Shown: positions 6,973 through 14,472 of the stretch, one piece after another
How positions within the stretch are numbered: the stretch's first letter is position 1
Layout: every line of letters starts with the position of its first letter
DNA from: an uncultured Bacilli bacterium
GTDB taxonomy: Bacteria; Bacillota_I; Bacilli_A; RF39; UBA660
Length of the DNA: 15,713 bases
Direction: 5' to 3'
Assembly (NCBI GenBank): GCA_947630585.1
Contig: CANRIE010000088.1
Span: forward strand, 1 to 15,713
Position numbers and translations under genes: made by a program
Notes under the pieces: generated by a model
Seen by the model: the letters and a program-made list of their open reading frames with translations, nothing else
What the model was told of the DNA's origin: nothing
Databases searched by the model: none

Positions 6973-8433
6973 TCACCTGTATTCAATTATTGAATCATCT
7001 AAGCATTGGTAACTACTAACTTTTTCTTCAACACTATAGATTAAACCAACTATTTCAATTATTATAACCGGAATTATACTTACTAAAGAAATTACTCCAA
7101 AAGCTTCTTTTAAATAATTAGAAGAAACGGTTGATGCAACTCCAACAATAATTGGTAAGAGAAAACTTGAAGTCATATTACCAGCAACAACTCCTGCTGA
7201 ATCAAAGGCAATTGATAAAAAGTTATTAGGAGTAAAGAAAGCAAATAAAATAGCTAAGAAATAAGTTGGAATTAAAAATATGATAACCGAGTAGCCATTT
7301 AAAACTCTAAATAAGGATAATAATACAGATAAAGAAACTCCTATACAAAGACAAACTTCTAATAATTTATCTTTAATACTACCACTTGTAACCTCATTAA
7401 CATAACTAATTAATACTTTTAAGGATGGTTCTATCTTAGAAACAAAATATCCAAATATCCCCCCAATTGCCATTATAATTAAAGGATTAACATTACCTAA
7501 ATTACTTCCTAACATAAATCCCATTTTAAAGAATCCAACGTCACCTCCTGTTAAAAACAAAGTAATTCCTACTAAAACCATTAATAAACCGGTTATTACT
7601 CCTCGAAGTTCTTTTTTATCTCGACCTTTAAATTTATAAAACAAGAAATACATAATTGTAAGAGGCGACATTGACATGAATACTTGATAAAAATTCATCC
7701 ATAAGGTACTTAAAAAATCTAATCTTTTTAAAATTGGATCAGAATCATAAACAATATGGGGATGAAATAAAAGTCCTAAAATTAATATCATTAAAATTGG
7801 TCCAATTGAACAAATTGATAAAATACCAAATTCGGAATTGTCTTGTTTTTTTCTGCTTCTTTTTGAAAATCCTACACCTAATGCTAATATGAATGGCGCA
7901 GAAATCGCTCCAGTTGTAACTGATGACATATCAAAAGCAAAAGGGATAACATCAAAGTTTCCTAACATTAATATAAGAAATATTATTAAATATCCAGATA
8001 TTAATATATATTTAAAATCAATTCTTTTTAAAATTCTAAAAATTGCTAACATCAAGAATATTCCGATTCCAATTGAAACAGATATTAATAAAACAGGTAG
8101 TGGAATCCCATTTGCTTCATCACTAACAGTTAAGAATTCAGGCTCTAAAACCGTAATAAAAGTTCCAAGTAAAAAGCAAACTAATAATATTAATATTAAA
8201 TTTTTCTTTTTAATTAAACTTTTGCTAATCCCTTCTCCAATTACATTTAATGATATATCAGCTCCACTTGTAAATAAAGTTAACCCAATAATAACCATTA
8301 AAGCACTTGATATAAATCTAATTATAGTACTTGTATCAATTTTTAAAAAGAAACTTAAAATAAGTACTAATATTACAATTGGAGATATTCCTGATATTAC
8401 TTTTTTTAAGTTTTCAACAATACTATTATACAT
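6973..8433 (-). CDS. DUF1538 family membrane protein (two internal repeats)
   Basis: This 486-residue, highly hydrophobic protein has a dozen or so membrane segments and an internal duplication. The family signature appears twice: FDMSSVTTGAISAPFILALG with Asp168, and FDSAGVVAGNMTSSFLLPII with Asp411. Each half also carries a paired LTLFTSGADISL / ITLFLTGGDVGF segment and a LEPEF / IEPSL segment. Inverted or parallel repeats with conserved Asp and Gly/Thr near membrane helices suggest a transporter or channel, but the DUF1538 substrate is not known to me. The start codon lies 2 nt after the iPGM-like gene ends, with only a weak ribosome site (AAGTGG), so translation is probably coupled. The next gene encodes a P-II-like regulator. 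TGA is its stop codon. Confidence 0.88.
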   Translation of the reverse strand: MYNSIVENLKKVISGISPIVILVLILSFFLKIDTSTIIRFISSALMVIIGLTLFTSGADISLNVIGEGISKSLIKKKNLILILLVCFLLGTFITVLEPEFLTVSDEANGIPLPVLLISVSIGIGIFLMLAIFRILKRIDFKYILISGYLIIFLILMLGNFDVIPFAFDMSSVTTGAISAPFILALGVGFSKRSRKKQDNSEFGILSICSIGPILMILILGLLFHPHIVYDSDPILKRLDFLSTLWMNFYQVFMSMSPLTIMYFLFYKFKGRDKKELRGVITGLLMVLVGITLFLTGGDVGFFKMGFMLGSNLGNVNPLIIMAIGGIFGYFVSKIEPSLKVLISYVNEVTSGSIKDKLLEVCLCIGVSLSVLLSLFRVLNGYSVIIFLIPTYFLAILFAFFTPNNFLSIAFDSAGVVAGNMTSSFLLPIIVGVASTVSSNYLKEAFGVISLVSIIPVIIIEIVGLIYSVEEKVSSYQCLDDSIIEYR

Positions 8434-8435
8434 AA

Positions 8436-9878
8436 CTATTTACCACTTATAAGTCGATATAAGAAATTCTGCTTTTCTACCATTGAATCAAATTTACTAT
8501 CCCGTTTTATATTTTTATATGCTGATTTAGTAATATCATTAATAGTTCCAAGTTCGATTAAATAATTCTTTCTCGTTATAAAATCATCAATAAACATAAA
8601 TGGTACATTTCCTGAAAACAAGACATTGGCATTTGTTCCTTTTTCCGTTTTTAATACCTTATTCATTCCATATAAAGATGTAACAATTAAAGTATATTTA
8701 CTACCATTAATATTATCATAAACAGCCTTTAATACTTTATCAATATTAGTTAACTTAGTTTTTAATTCTTCAACTGTACTAACATTATCTATTTCATAAT
8801 TTAAAATAATCAAGTCATTATTAAATTGATTAATAATTGAAACTATTCCTTCCGGACTATTTTCATAAGGAGTTAAATCAACAAATTTTAAGGTTTCACT
8901 AGCTTCATTTTTAAGACCATTACAAAAGTAATTAATGATTGGAATTTTATCAGGTTGGCATAAAATAATTCCCGTTGCTCCTATACTTTCCAAATTAGAT
9001 ACCATACAATATTTAGCCGTTTCTAAGTTATACATAAAAGGTATTTCTTTATTACTAGTAACTAAAAATAATGAATAATATGAAAAGTTATTAACCTCAC
9101 TTCCAAAAGATATTCCCGATAATAAATTTATAAAATTAGTTAAATTAATATTATCGTAGTTATAGAAGAAGAAAGTATCATCTTTACTAAGTTCAAAATT
9201 AGTATTAATCATAAATGGTTTAGTATCTCTTGGTAAAGTACGAGTTGCATACAAAACATCAAACTTTTGAGTAAATGACTGCCATTTCTCTCCTACTTTT
9301 GATATAAACATTTTAAAGAAGAAATTCATATCAACATCTTTAGCAGCATTATCAATAGATGATAATCCCATAATAAATCCAATAGGAGCATATGTTCCAA
9401 GCTCAATATTTAAGTGATTAAATACTTCTACTAACCCTTTATAATCTTCAACATTAACACTTGATATAATGCAATGTAAATATACTTTTTTATCTTTATT
9501 AGGATTTAAATATTTTAATGTTTCTTTTAAATGTTCAATTATCTTAGGACTTGTATCAACTAAACAAAAAATATGTAAATTACCTTTTTTAGTATCTAAT
9601 TCAGCCTTTAATTTCTGTAATACTTGGTTATTAATTAAAGTTTTATTAACTATTTCTCTATCAATTATACTATAATTATATAATTCATTTACATCAAGAC
9701 TAATATTTCTATAAGCATCAAAATAATTACTAACCTTTGATTCAGTATCAGTTGAAAATAAATATTTTCCACTTAATTCATCAAAAGTTGGCATAATTGA
9801 TGCGTCATAGATAGAATAAGATTCTCTTTTTTCCCTTCCAAATCCATTTATAAAAAATAAAACTGTTTTCTTTTTCAT
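8436..9878 (-). CDS. iPGM-like pseudoenzyme (alkaline phosphatase superfamily fold)
   Basis: The 480-residue protein follows the order of segments of cofactor-independent phosphoglycerate mutase, but the catalytic residues are gone. VLFFINGFG (6-14) has Asn11 where the metal-binding Asp of LDGFG sits. The GNSEVGH serine segment is absent. NLHIFCLVDTSPKIIEHL replaces the LHLFGLLSDGGVHSH region. NDLIILNYEIDNVST (about 354-368) replaces the NYANPDMVGH metal site. LIVTSLYGMNK (about 398-407) replaces ITADHGN. A segment like AHTTNPVPV survives only as SGNVPFMF. Length and segment order are retained, so I infer a preserved fold with a binding or structural role. The start is put at ATG 9878, 5 nt after AGGGTGA (9884-9890); upstream ATG 9884 and GTG 9887 overlap that site. 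It is the first gene of an operon with DUF1538 and P-II genes. Confidence 0.75.
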   Translation of the reverse strand: MKKKTVLFFINGFGREKRESYSIYDASIMPTFDELSGKYLFSTDTESKVSNYFDAYRNISLDVNELYNYSIIDREIVNKTLINNQVLQKLKAELDTKKGNLHIFCLVDTSPKIIEHLKETLKYLNPNKDKKVYLHCIISSVNVEDYKGLVEVFNHLNIELGTYAPIGFIMGLSSIDNAAKDVDMNFFFKMFISKVGEKWQSFTQKFDVLYATRTLPRDTKPFMINTNFELSKDDTFFFYNYDNINLTNFINLLSGISFGSEVNNFSYYSLFLVTSNKEIPFMYNLETAKYCMVSNLESIGATGIILCQPDKIPIINYFCNGLKNEASETLKFVDLTPYENSPEGIVSIINQFNNDLIILNYEIDNVSTVEELKTKLTNIDKVLKAVYDNINGSKYTLIVTSLYGMNKVLKTEKGTNANVLFSGNVPFMFIDDFITRKNYLIELGTINDITKSAYKNIKRDSKFDSMVEKQNFLYRLISGK

Positions 9879-9921
9879 TTGCATCACCCTTTATTCTATT
9901 AACATTTTATCATACTTTTAG

Positions 9922-9952
9922 AAAAAAAAATAGATAATTATTCTATTTTTTT
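9922..9952 (-). terminator. Terminator after the double AAA+ gene
   Basis: An AAAATAGA arm (9942-9949, minus strand) pairs with TCTATTTT (9927-9934) around a 7-nt loop, and flanking A and T runs lengthen the helix to about 11 bp (9924-9934 with 9942-9952). It begins 10 nt past the stop. The A-run on one side and T-run on the other would let it act in both directions. Confidence 0.8.
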
Positions 9953-9961
9953 ACTTTTATA

Positions 9962-12349
9962 TTACAATTTTTTAACTTTAGCTTTTTCTATATATGTAAT
10001 ATCACTAAAATCTGTTAAAGCATTATCTCCAATATTAACTTCTTTAATATTACCATCCTGAATATTTTTATCTATTTCAACAACTATTCTTTCAAATAAC
10101 TGTCTAATTCCTCTAGCCCCAATTTTTAAATTTAAAGCTTCGGTTGCTAAATTATCCATAAATTTATCAGTCATATTAATTTCAATTCCTGATTTTGAAT
10201 ATGATTTTTTTATTAAACTAACATATCCCATTTCACTTTTAATTATTTCTAAAAGAGTATCTTTTGTTAAATCATTTAATCTAATAATATTTGGAATTCT
10301 TGCTAATACTTGTTCTTCAAAACCATAGGCAAGTAAATCTTCTCTCGTGATTTCATGCGATATTGCAGCTGCTGTTGCACTAAAACCTACTTTTCTTGCT
10401 GATTTGGTTCGAGCTTCAATTACTTGATTTAAATCTTGACATGCTCCCATTAGAATAATAAATAAGTATTCCGTATTAAATTTTAAAGTTCCTCCAAACA
10501 TATCAGTTTGAATATCTCGAACATCACCTTCAATTAATGTTAGCAATTCTTCTTGAACTTTAGAACCATAACCAATTCCTTGATTATCTCTTGCTAATTT
10601 ATCAAATTCATCTAATCCTAATATTCCAAATTGAGCTTTATTAATATTACCATGCGCTGATGTAATAAGTCCAGTTACTAAATCATCAACACTTCTTCCA
10701 ACATAGCCACTTGCTGTATAACTATTAATAGAATCTCTTTTAAATGGTAATTTAAATAATCTTGCTAATGCTTCAAAGATAGCTGTTTTACCAACACCAG
10801 TTGATGCTATCAAGAAAATATTTTGTTTTAATTTTCGGAATTCATCTTCACTGAAACCTTTATACCTATTTAAAGTATGATTATAAAAAGCATTTACTAT
10901 TCTAAAGACATGTTCATCTTGTCCTTTAATTTCCTTAGTTATTATAGAAACTGCTTCTCTAACTGTTAAGCCATTAATTGTTCTTTTTTTTAGATCAACG
11001 TCAAGCCCATCTTGACCTTGATTAACTTTAGTTTCTTTAAAATCTTTATCATCATCAGTAAAATCAGCATCAACTCCACAAGTCCCAATTCTTAAATTCT
11101 TGATATCTTTACTATTTAATATTATTTCTTTTTCGCCTCTTTCTTTATTTGCAATTACATATTTAAAAAATCTTAATATTCCTGTAAATCCTTCTTCTGT
11201 TTCTAAACCTCTTTCAATTAACATATCAATAAATTGTCTTGAAAATTTTAAAGTTTTACCACTTGCTTCTAATACTTTTTTATATTGATAAATTGGAGAT
11301 ATTCTCTTATTTTTTAATATCCTTCTAGCTAAATCACAATCAACTTCATTCATATAAATAACTTCATTATCAAAACAGGTAAATAATAATTCATCATTTA
11401 TTCCTAAATCAATATAATCATCAATTGACATTTTCTCATAATAATGTTCGTCAACATCTTTTTCTTCCTCAGGTTTAATATCTATAAAACATATAAATGT
11501 TAATAAGGAAAAATCAAATGTTAGTATCTGGTCATCTTTAGTTGGAAAATCTAAAGTTCCTGCCTTAGCCAAGGTTTCTAGTGATTTTAAAAATAAGTTT
11601 TCATCTTCATCATCGTCTTTACTATACTTACAAGTTGTAGGATTAATCCCATCAATAATAACTATTCCTCTTTGAGCTAAATAAAAGTTTCCCTCAGTAG
11701 CTGTTAATAAACTATTAATAATCCGAGCTGCATCTAATGAAGGATTATCACTTAAAGATGCCTCAATTATTGGTATTTCAGATTCAACTTCTAACATAGC
11801 ATCTTTTAGAGTTGTTTTTCCACTTCCAAATGGTCCAGCAATTAAAATATTACTTTTATTTCTTTTCATTTCTGTAATATCTAAATCTGATTTAAAATAC
11901 ATTTGATTATTATATATTTTAGCTATTATTTTTCTTATTGCTTCATTTTGACCTAAAATTCTTTTTTTCATACTTACTTCTAAAGCACTAATAAAACTAT
12001 TTATGTCATAATCAGGCATTAATTTAAAATCTTTGAATTTATCATAAAAAGATATTGTAACATCATTTTTTTCAATAATATCATCAACTATAATTAACTC
12101 TCCAGTTTTATCGCATTTGAAAAACTCTGCTTTTTTTCTTGTTAAAGTTTTTCCAAATTCTTCATCAATTTCGCAATAACAGATTTCTGTATTATGATTA
12201 TCAATAGATGATATATCTTCACCAACAAATTTATCTCCTTTTAAAACTCTAATATACCCATCACTTATTTCTTTTCCTTCTACTTTATCTAATAATTGAT
12301 AATAATCTTCTTCATTAATATTTAATTTTCTTAATATAATTGCATGCAT
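9962..12349 (-). CDS. Tandem ClpX-like AAA+ protein, first module degenerate
   Basis: This 795-residue protein has two ClpX-like AAA+ modules. The start is ATG 12349, 6 nt after AGGAGG (12356-12361); upstream in-frame codons lack a ribosome site. Module 1 has a P-loop GPFGSGKT (172-179), but its Walker B is IVIIDGINP (Asp233-Gly234), lacking the catalytic Glu, and the GYVG pore loop is replaced by NPSLDA. Module 2 is complete: STGVGKT (516-522), GYVG (548-551), LDEFDK (579-584) and GARG sensor 2 (744-747). VGF (654-656) sits in KVGFSA, where ClpX has the ClpP-docking IGF loop. The N-terminal 150 residues are not the ClpX zinc domain; three Cys (CYC, FKC) are scattered there. Module 2 probably unfolds or remodels proteins, possibly feeding ClpP; module 1 may only bind nucleotide. 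A TATAAT at 12365-12370 might be its -10, but no good -35 box fits. Confidence 0.85.
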   Translation of the reverse strand: MHAIILRKLNINEEDYYQLLDKVEGKEISDGYIRVLKGDKFVGEDISSIDNHNTEICYCEIDEEFGKTLTRKKAEFFKCDKTGELIIVDDIIEKNDVTISFYDKFKDFKLMPDYDINSFISALEVSMKKRILGQNEAIRKIIAKIYNNQMYFKSDLDITEMKRNKSNILIAGPFGSGKTTLKDAMLEVESEIPIIEASLSDNPSLDAARIINSLLTATEGNFYLAQRGIVIIDGINPTTCKYSKDDDEDENLFLKSLETLAKAGTLDFPTKDDQILTFDFSLLTFICFIDIKPEEEKDVDEHYYEKMSIDDYIDLGINDELLFTCFDNEVIYMNEVDCDLARRILKNKRISPIYQYKKVLEASGKTLKFSRQFIDMLIERGLETEEGFTGILRFFKYVIANKERGEKEIILNSKDIKNLRIGTCGVDADFTDDDKDFKETKVNQGQDGLDVDLKKRTINGLTVREAVSIITKEIKGQDEHVFRIVNAFYNHTLNRYKGFSEDEFRKLKQNIFLIASTGVGKTAIFEALARLFKLPFKRDSINSYTASGYVGRSVDDLVTGLITSAHGNINKAQFGILGLDEFDKLARDNQGIGYGSKVQEELLTLIEGDVRDIQTDMFGGTLKFNTEYLFIILMGACQDLNQVIEARTKSARKVGFSATAAAISHEITREDLLAYGFEEQVLARIPNIIRLNDLTKDTLLEIIKSEMGYVSLIKKSYSKSGIEINMTDKFMDNLATEALNLKIGARGIRQLFERIVVEIDKNIQDGNIKEVNIGDNALTDFSDITYIEKAKVKKL

Positions 12350-12416
12350 AAAAAACCTCCTAGAATTATAATAAAACAAACATAAAAAAAAATAAATCGA
12401 CTTGACATCATTATAC

Positions 12417-12443
12417 AAAAAAAATAAATCAATTATGATTTAT
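12417..12443 (-). terminator. Terminator after the 80-residue orphan gene
   Basis: ATAAATCA (12436-12443, minus strand) pairs perfectly with TGATTTAT (12424-12431) around a 4-nt loop and runs into eight T residues (12417-12424). The stop codon of the orphan gene lies within the loop region. It separates that gene from the AAA+ gene. Confidence 0.85.
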
Positions 12444-12675
12444 CTTCCTTAATTATTTTTTCTATTTCAGAAATACTTAATCCGGTTGCATTAGATAAAA
12501 TCTCTTTAGTTACATCACTTGAATCTAAATTATTAACTATAATATCTTTTTTATTAGTTTCCATTTCATTTATAAATTTATCTAACTTATCTAAAGCCTT
12601 ATTAAGTTTAGGAGTTAAATTATCTTGAACATTGTTTAAATAATCTTCTATTTTCTTTTTAAACTTTTCAAACAT
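12433..12675 (-). CDS. 80-residue orphan protein, helical with HTH-like tail
   Basis: I do not recognise this small protein. Residues 1-45 (MFEKFKKKIEDYLNNVQDN, NKALDKLDKFINEMETNKK) are charged and probably one or two long helices or a coiled coil. The tail SNATGLSISEIEKIIKE resembles a two-helix DNA-binding-type segment and is close to the tail SNASKLTIPEVEQIINE of the broken nuclease at 5154-5764. The start is secure: GAGGTGAT ends 3 nt before ATG. It has its own promoter (12752-12780), a leader of about 70 nt with a hairpin and a tiny reading frame, and its own terminator, so it is expressed independently of the ATPase gene that follows. No membrane segment is present. It may be the remnant tail of a larger Rpn-type protein or a free regulator. 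Confidence 0.7.
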   Translation of the reverse strand: MFEKFKKKIEDYLNNVQDNLTPKLNKALDKLDKFINEMETNKKDIIVNNLDSSDVTKEILSNATGLSISEIEKIIKEDKS

Positions 12676-12691
12676 TAAATCACCTCTTCTA

Positions 12692-12715
12692 TCACTTTTT
12701 AACTCTATAATTCAT
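12692..12715 (-). CDS. Possible 7-residue leader peptide upstream of the orphan gene
   Basis: AGAGG is followed after 4 nt by ATG and the short frame MNYRVKK, ended by adjacent TGA and TAG stops. It ends 16 nt before the start of the 80-residue gene and lies wholly in its predicted leader. The ribosome site is plausible but such short frames arise by chance, so this is a candidate only. Translation here would disturb the hairpin whose arms are at 12705-12713 and 12733-12741. Confidence 0.25.
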   Translation of the reverse strand: MNYRVKK

Positions 12716-12741
12716 TGTTCCTCTTTTAGTTAGAATTATAG
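12705..12741 (-). repeat. Inverted repeat in the leader of the orphan gene
   Basis: CTATAATTC (12733-12741 on the minus strand) and GAATTATAG (12705-12713) are perfect 9-bp complements around a 19-nt loop. The predicted transcript starts near 12745, so the hairpin would form at the very 5' end of the mRNA, which could stabilise it. Confidence 0.45.
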
Positions 12742-12751
12742 TCCTATATAC

Positions 12752-12780
12752 ATTATATTATTATCTTTTGTGATAGTTAA
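12752..12780 (-). promoter_or_regulatory. Promoter of the 80-residue orphan gene
   Basis: TTAACT (12775-12780) and TATAAT (12752-12757) on the minus strand are 17 bases apart. The -10 box is perfect and the -35 box matches 4 of 6. The leader would be about 70 nt. Confidence 0.55.
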
Positions 12781-13018
12781 GATACATATTAATGTTTTTA
12801 ATTTTACAATATTAAACATTTTCTAATAATTATAATTGACACTAATAATTAACGATTTTCTAATTAAATATTAGATTTATATTTTTTTAACTTTACATTT
12901 GGATAACACATTTATTGACAAAATATGTATTATTTCTTTTCTTATTTAACCAAATAATTCGACATTTTATATTTCAAATTTAGAAATCATTAAAAGTTAT
13001 TTATATTCATTTCTAAAT
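12781..13018. other. Very A+T-rich gap with one 10-bp inverted repeat
   Basis: Between the tsaD terminator and the orphan promoter I see no gene. ATTTAGAAAT (12978-12987) and ATTTCTAAAT (13009-13018) are perfect 10-bp complements separated by 21 nt, just past the tsaD terminator; they may protect the mRNA end or be chance in such A+T-rich DNA. A plus-strand TTGACA at 12836 with TCTAAT 17 bases on has no gene behind it. Confidence 0.4.
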
Positions 13019-13021
13019 AAC

Positions 13022-13043
13022 AAAAAGAGTATTCTCTACTCTT
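13022..13043 (-). terminator. Terminator overlapping the tsaD stop
   Basis: AAGAGTA (13037-13043, minus strand) pairs with TACTCTT (13025-13031) around a 5-nt loop and ends in five T residues (13022-13026). The 5' arm includes part of the TAA stop of tsaD. The stem is 7 bp with two G-C pairs, so it is moderate in strength. Confidence 0.65.
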
Positions 13044-14046
13044 ATTCTAAATTACAACTTGAAGTTGCATTTAAAGTTAAATCGGCTCTTCTTCCATCAA
13101 GATAAGCATAATAGCCTGCACTTGCAATCATAGCCGCATTATCAGTTGCATACTTAATACTTGGAAATGTATAATTAATATTATTTAGTTCACATAATCT
13201 TTGAAACTCGCCTCTTACCCCAGAATTAGCCGAAACTCCCCCAGCCAGAATAAAATTATGAACCTTATATTCTTCAATTGCACGCATCGTTTTTTTAGTT
13301 AAGGATTTAATAACAACTTCTTGAAATGACTTTGCTAAATTTTCTTTATTAATAATATTTCCTCTTTGTTCTTCATTATGAACTAAATTAATAACGGCAC
13401 TTTTAAGCCCACTGAAACTAAAGTTATAGGAACTATCATTTAAAGGAATTGGTAAATTATATGTATCTTCGCCTATACTTGCTAATTTATCAATTTTAGG
13501 CCCCCCAGGATACTCAAGATTTAAAACTTTAGCAACTTTATCGAAGCACTCCCCAACAGCATCATCTAAAGTAGATCCGAGTTTTTTGAATGAATAATCT
13601 TTATCCATATAAATAAGTTCAGTGTGTCCTCCACTTATAACTAAAGCTATTAAAGGAAATTCTAAACGTTTAACTAGATTATTAGCATAAATGTGCCCTG
13701 CTATATGATGAACCGGAATAAGAGGCTTATGGTATAAGAAAGCCAGTGTTTTAGCACATTCAACGCCAACTAATAAACTTCCAATTAAACCTGGTCCATA
13801 AGTAACAGCAATAGCTGTAATATCTTCAATTTTTAATTTTGCTTTTTCTAAACATTCTTCTAAAACAAACGTAATATTTTTAATATGAGCCCGACTAGCA
13901 ATTTCAGGTACTACTCCCCCATATTGTTTATGAATATCAATTTGACTTGAAATAACTGTACTTATCTCTTCAACACCATTTTTTACAATTGAAAAACTTG
14001 TTTCATCGCAACTTGATTCAATTCCAAGTATATATATATCTTTCAT
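13042..14046 (-). CDS. tsaD: tRNA N6-adenosine threonylcarbamoyltransferase TsaD
   Basis: TsaD transfers the threonylcarbamoyl group from threonylcarbamoyl-AMP to A37 of tRNAs reading ANN codons, working with TsaB and TsaE in the cytoplasm. The 334-residue length is normal. Visible signatures are GIESSCDETSFSIV at the N-terminus, YGGVVPEIASRAH, TYGPGLIGSLLVG, the metal site HIAGH (His114 and His118), LVISGGHTEL, FSFSGLKSAV, ILAGGVSANSGVR and ATDNAAM with metal ligand Asp302. The ATG directly abuts the rimI stop codon (no gap), so translation is probably coupled. It is the last gene of the operon and its stop codon is embedded in the terminator stem. Its C-terminus (LTLNATSSCNLE) is a little extended but otherwise ordinary. 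Confidence 0.97.
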   Translation of the reverse strand: MKDIYILGIESSCDETSFSIVKNGVEEISTVISSQIDIHKQYGGVVPEIASRAHIKNITFVLEECLEKAKLKIEDITAIAVTYGPGLIGSLLVGVECAKTLAFLYHKPLIPVHHIAGHIYANNLVKRLEFPLIALVISGGHTELIYMDKDYSFKKLGSTLDDAVGECFDKVAKVLNLEYPGGPKIDKLASIGEDTYNLPIPLNDSSYNFSFSGLKSAVINLVHNEEQRGNIINKENLAKSFQEVVIKSLTKKTMRAIEEYKVHNFILAGGVSANSGVRGEFQRLCELNNINYTFPSIKYATDNAAMIASAGYYAYLDGRRADLTLNATSSCNLE

Positions 14047-14472
14047 TTACATCAACTCTTTTTCCATTAAAATTCCATCTATTCCATTATAATATTTTTT
14101 ACGAATACTAACCTTTTTAAATCCATATTTTTCATAAATATGAATAGCTTTTTGATTATCTATTCTAACTTCTAAAGTAATATTTTTAAGTTTTTTATCA
14201 TTTCCTAACTCAATTAATCTTTCGATTAAGTTACTTCCTATATGCAAATTTTGATAATTTTCTAAAACGTTAAAATTAACTATCTCAATTCGATCATAAA
14301 TTAAATAATAGTTTAAAAATCCCACTACTTTCTCATCTTTTAAATAAACTAAATATTTTGTATAAGGATTATTCTCAAAATCTTCTTTGATTTTAATTTT
14401 AAAAATATTAGGAAATTTATTTTCTAAATCATTAATTATTTCTGTATCTTCTAACCTTAAATCAATTATCAT
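14047..14472 (-). CDS. rimI: RimI-like GNAT N-acetyltransferase
   Basis: This 141-residue GNAT protein probably transfers acetyl from acetyl-CoA to a protein N-terminus; RimI classically acetylates ribosomal protein S18. The acetyl-CoA loop is seen as NYQNLHIGSNLIERLI (about residues 79-94), a variant of the Q/RxxGxG/A motif. It is followed by LEVRIDNQKAIHIYEKYGFK, the typical RimI strand-helix with the Asn and Tyr-Glu-Lys-Tyr-Gly-Phe pattern, and a KKYYNGIDGILMEKEL end. It overlaps tsaB by 11 nt and abuts tsaD, so all are cotranslated. A tsaB-rimI-tsaD order is common in Bacillota, which supports the name. The exact substrate cannot be read from the sequence. Confidence 0.85.
   Translation of the reverse strand: MIIDLRLEDTEIINDLENKFPNIFKIKIKEDFENNPYTKYLVYLKDEKVVGFLNYYLIYDRIEIVNFNVLENYQNLHIGSNLIERLIELGNDKKLKNITLEVRIDNQKAIHIYEKYGFKKVSIRKKYYNGIDGILMEKELM

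Noticed and set aside
7838..8452. Long plus-strand open frame opposite the DUF1538 gene
   Set aside because: It is the mirror of a clearly conserved gene, has a low-complexity Asn/Ile/Lys composition and has no ribosome site.
9909..9937. Promoter for the iPGM-like operon, TTATCT-17-TATGAT
   Set aside because: The -35 box matches only 3 of 6 and an alternative -10 (TAAAAT at 9904-9909) has no -35 box. The operon needs a promoter here but the position cannot be fixed.
12836..12864. Plus-strand promoter TTGACA-17-TCTAAT
   Set aside because: No plus-strand gene, ribosome site or U-tract terminator follows; such matches are expected by chance in very A+T-rich DNA.
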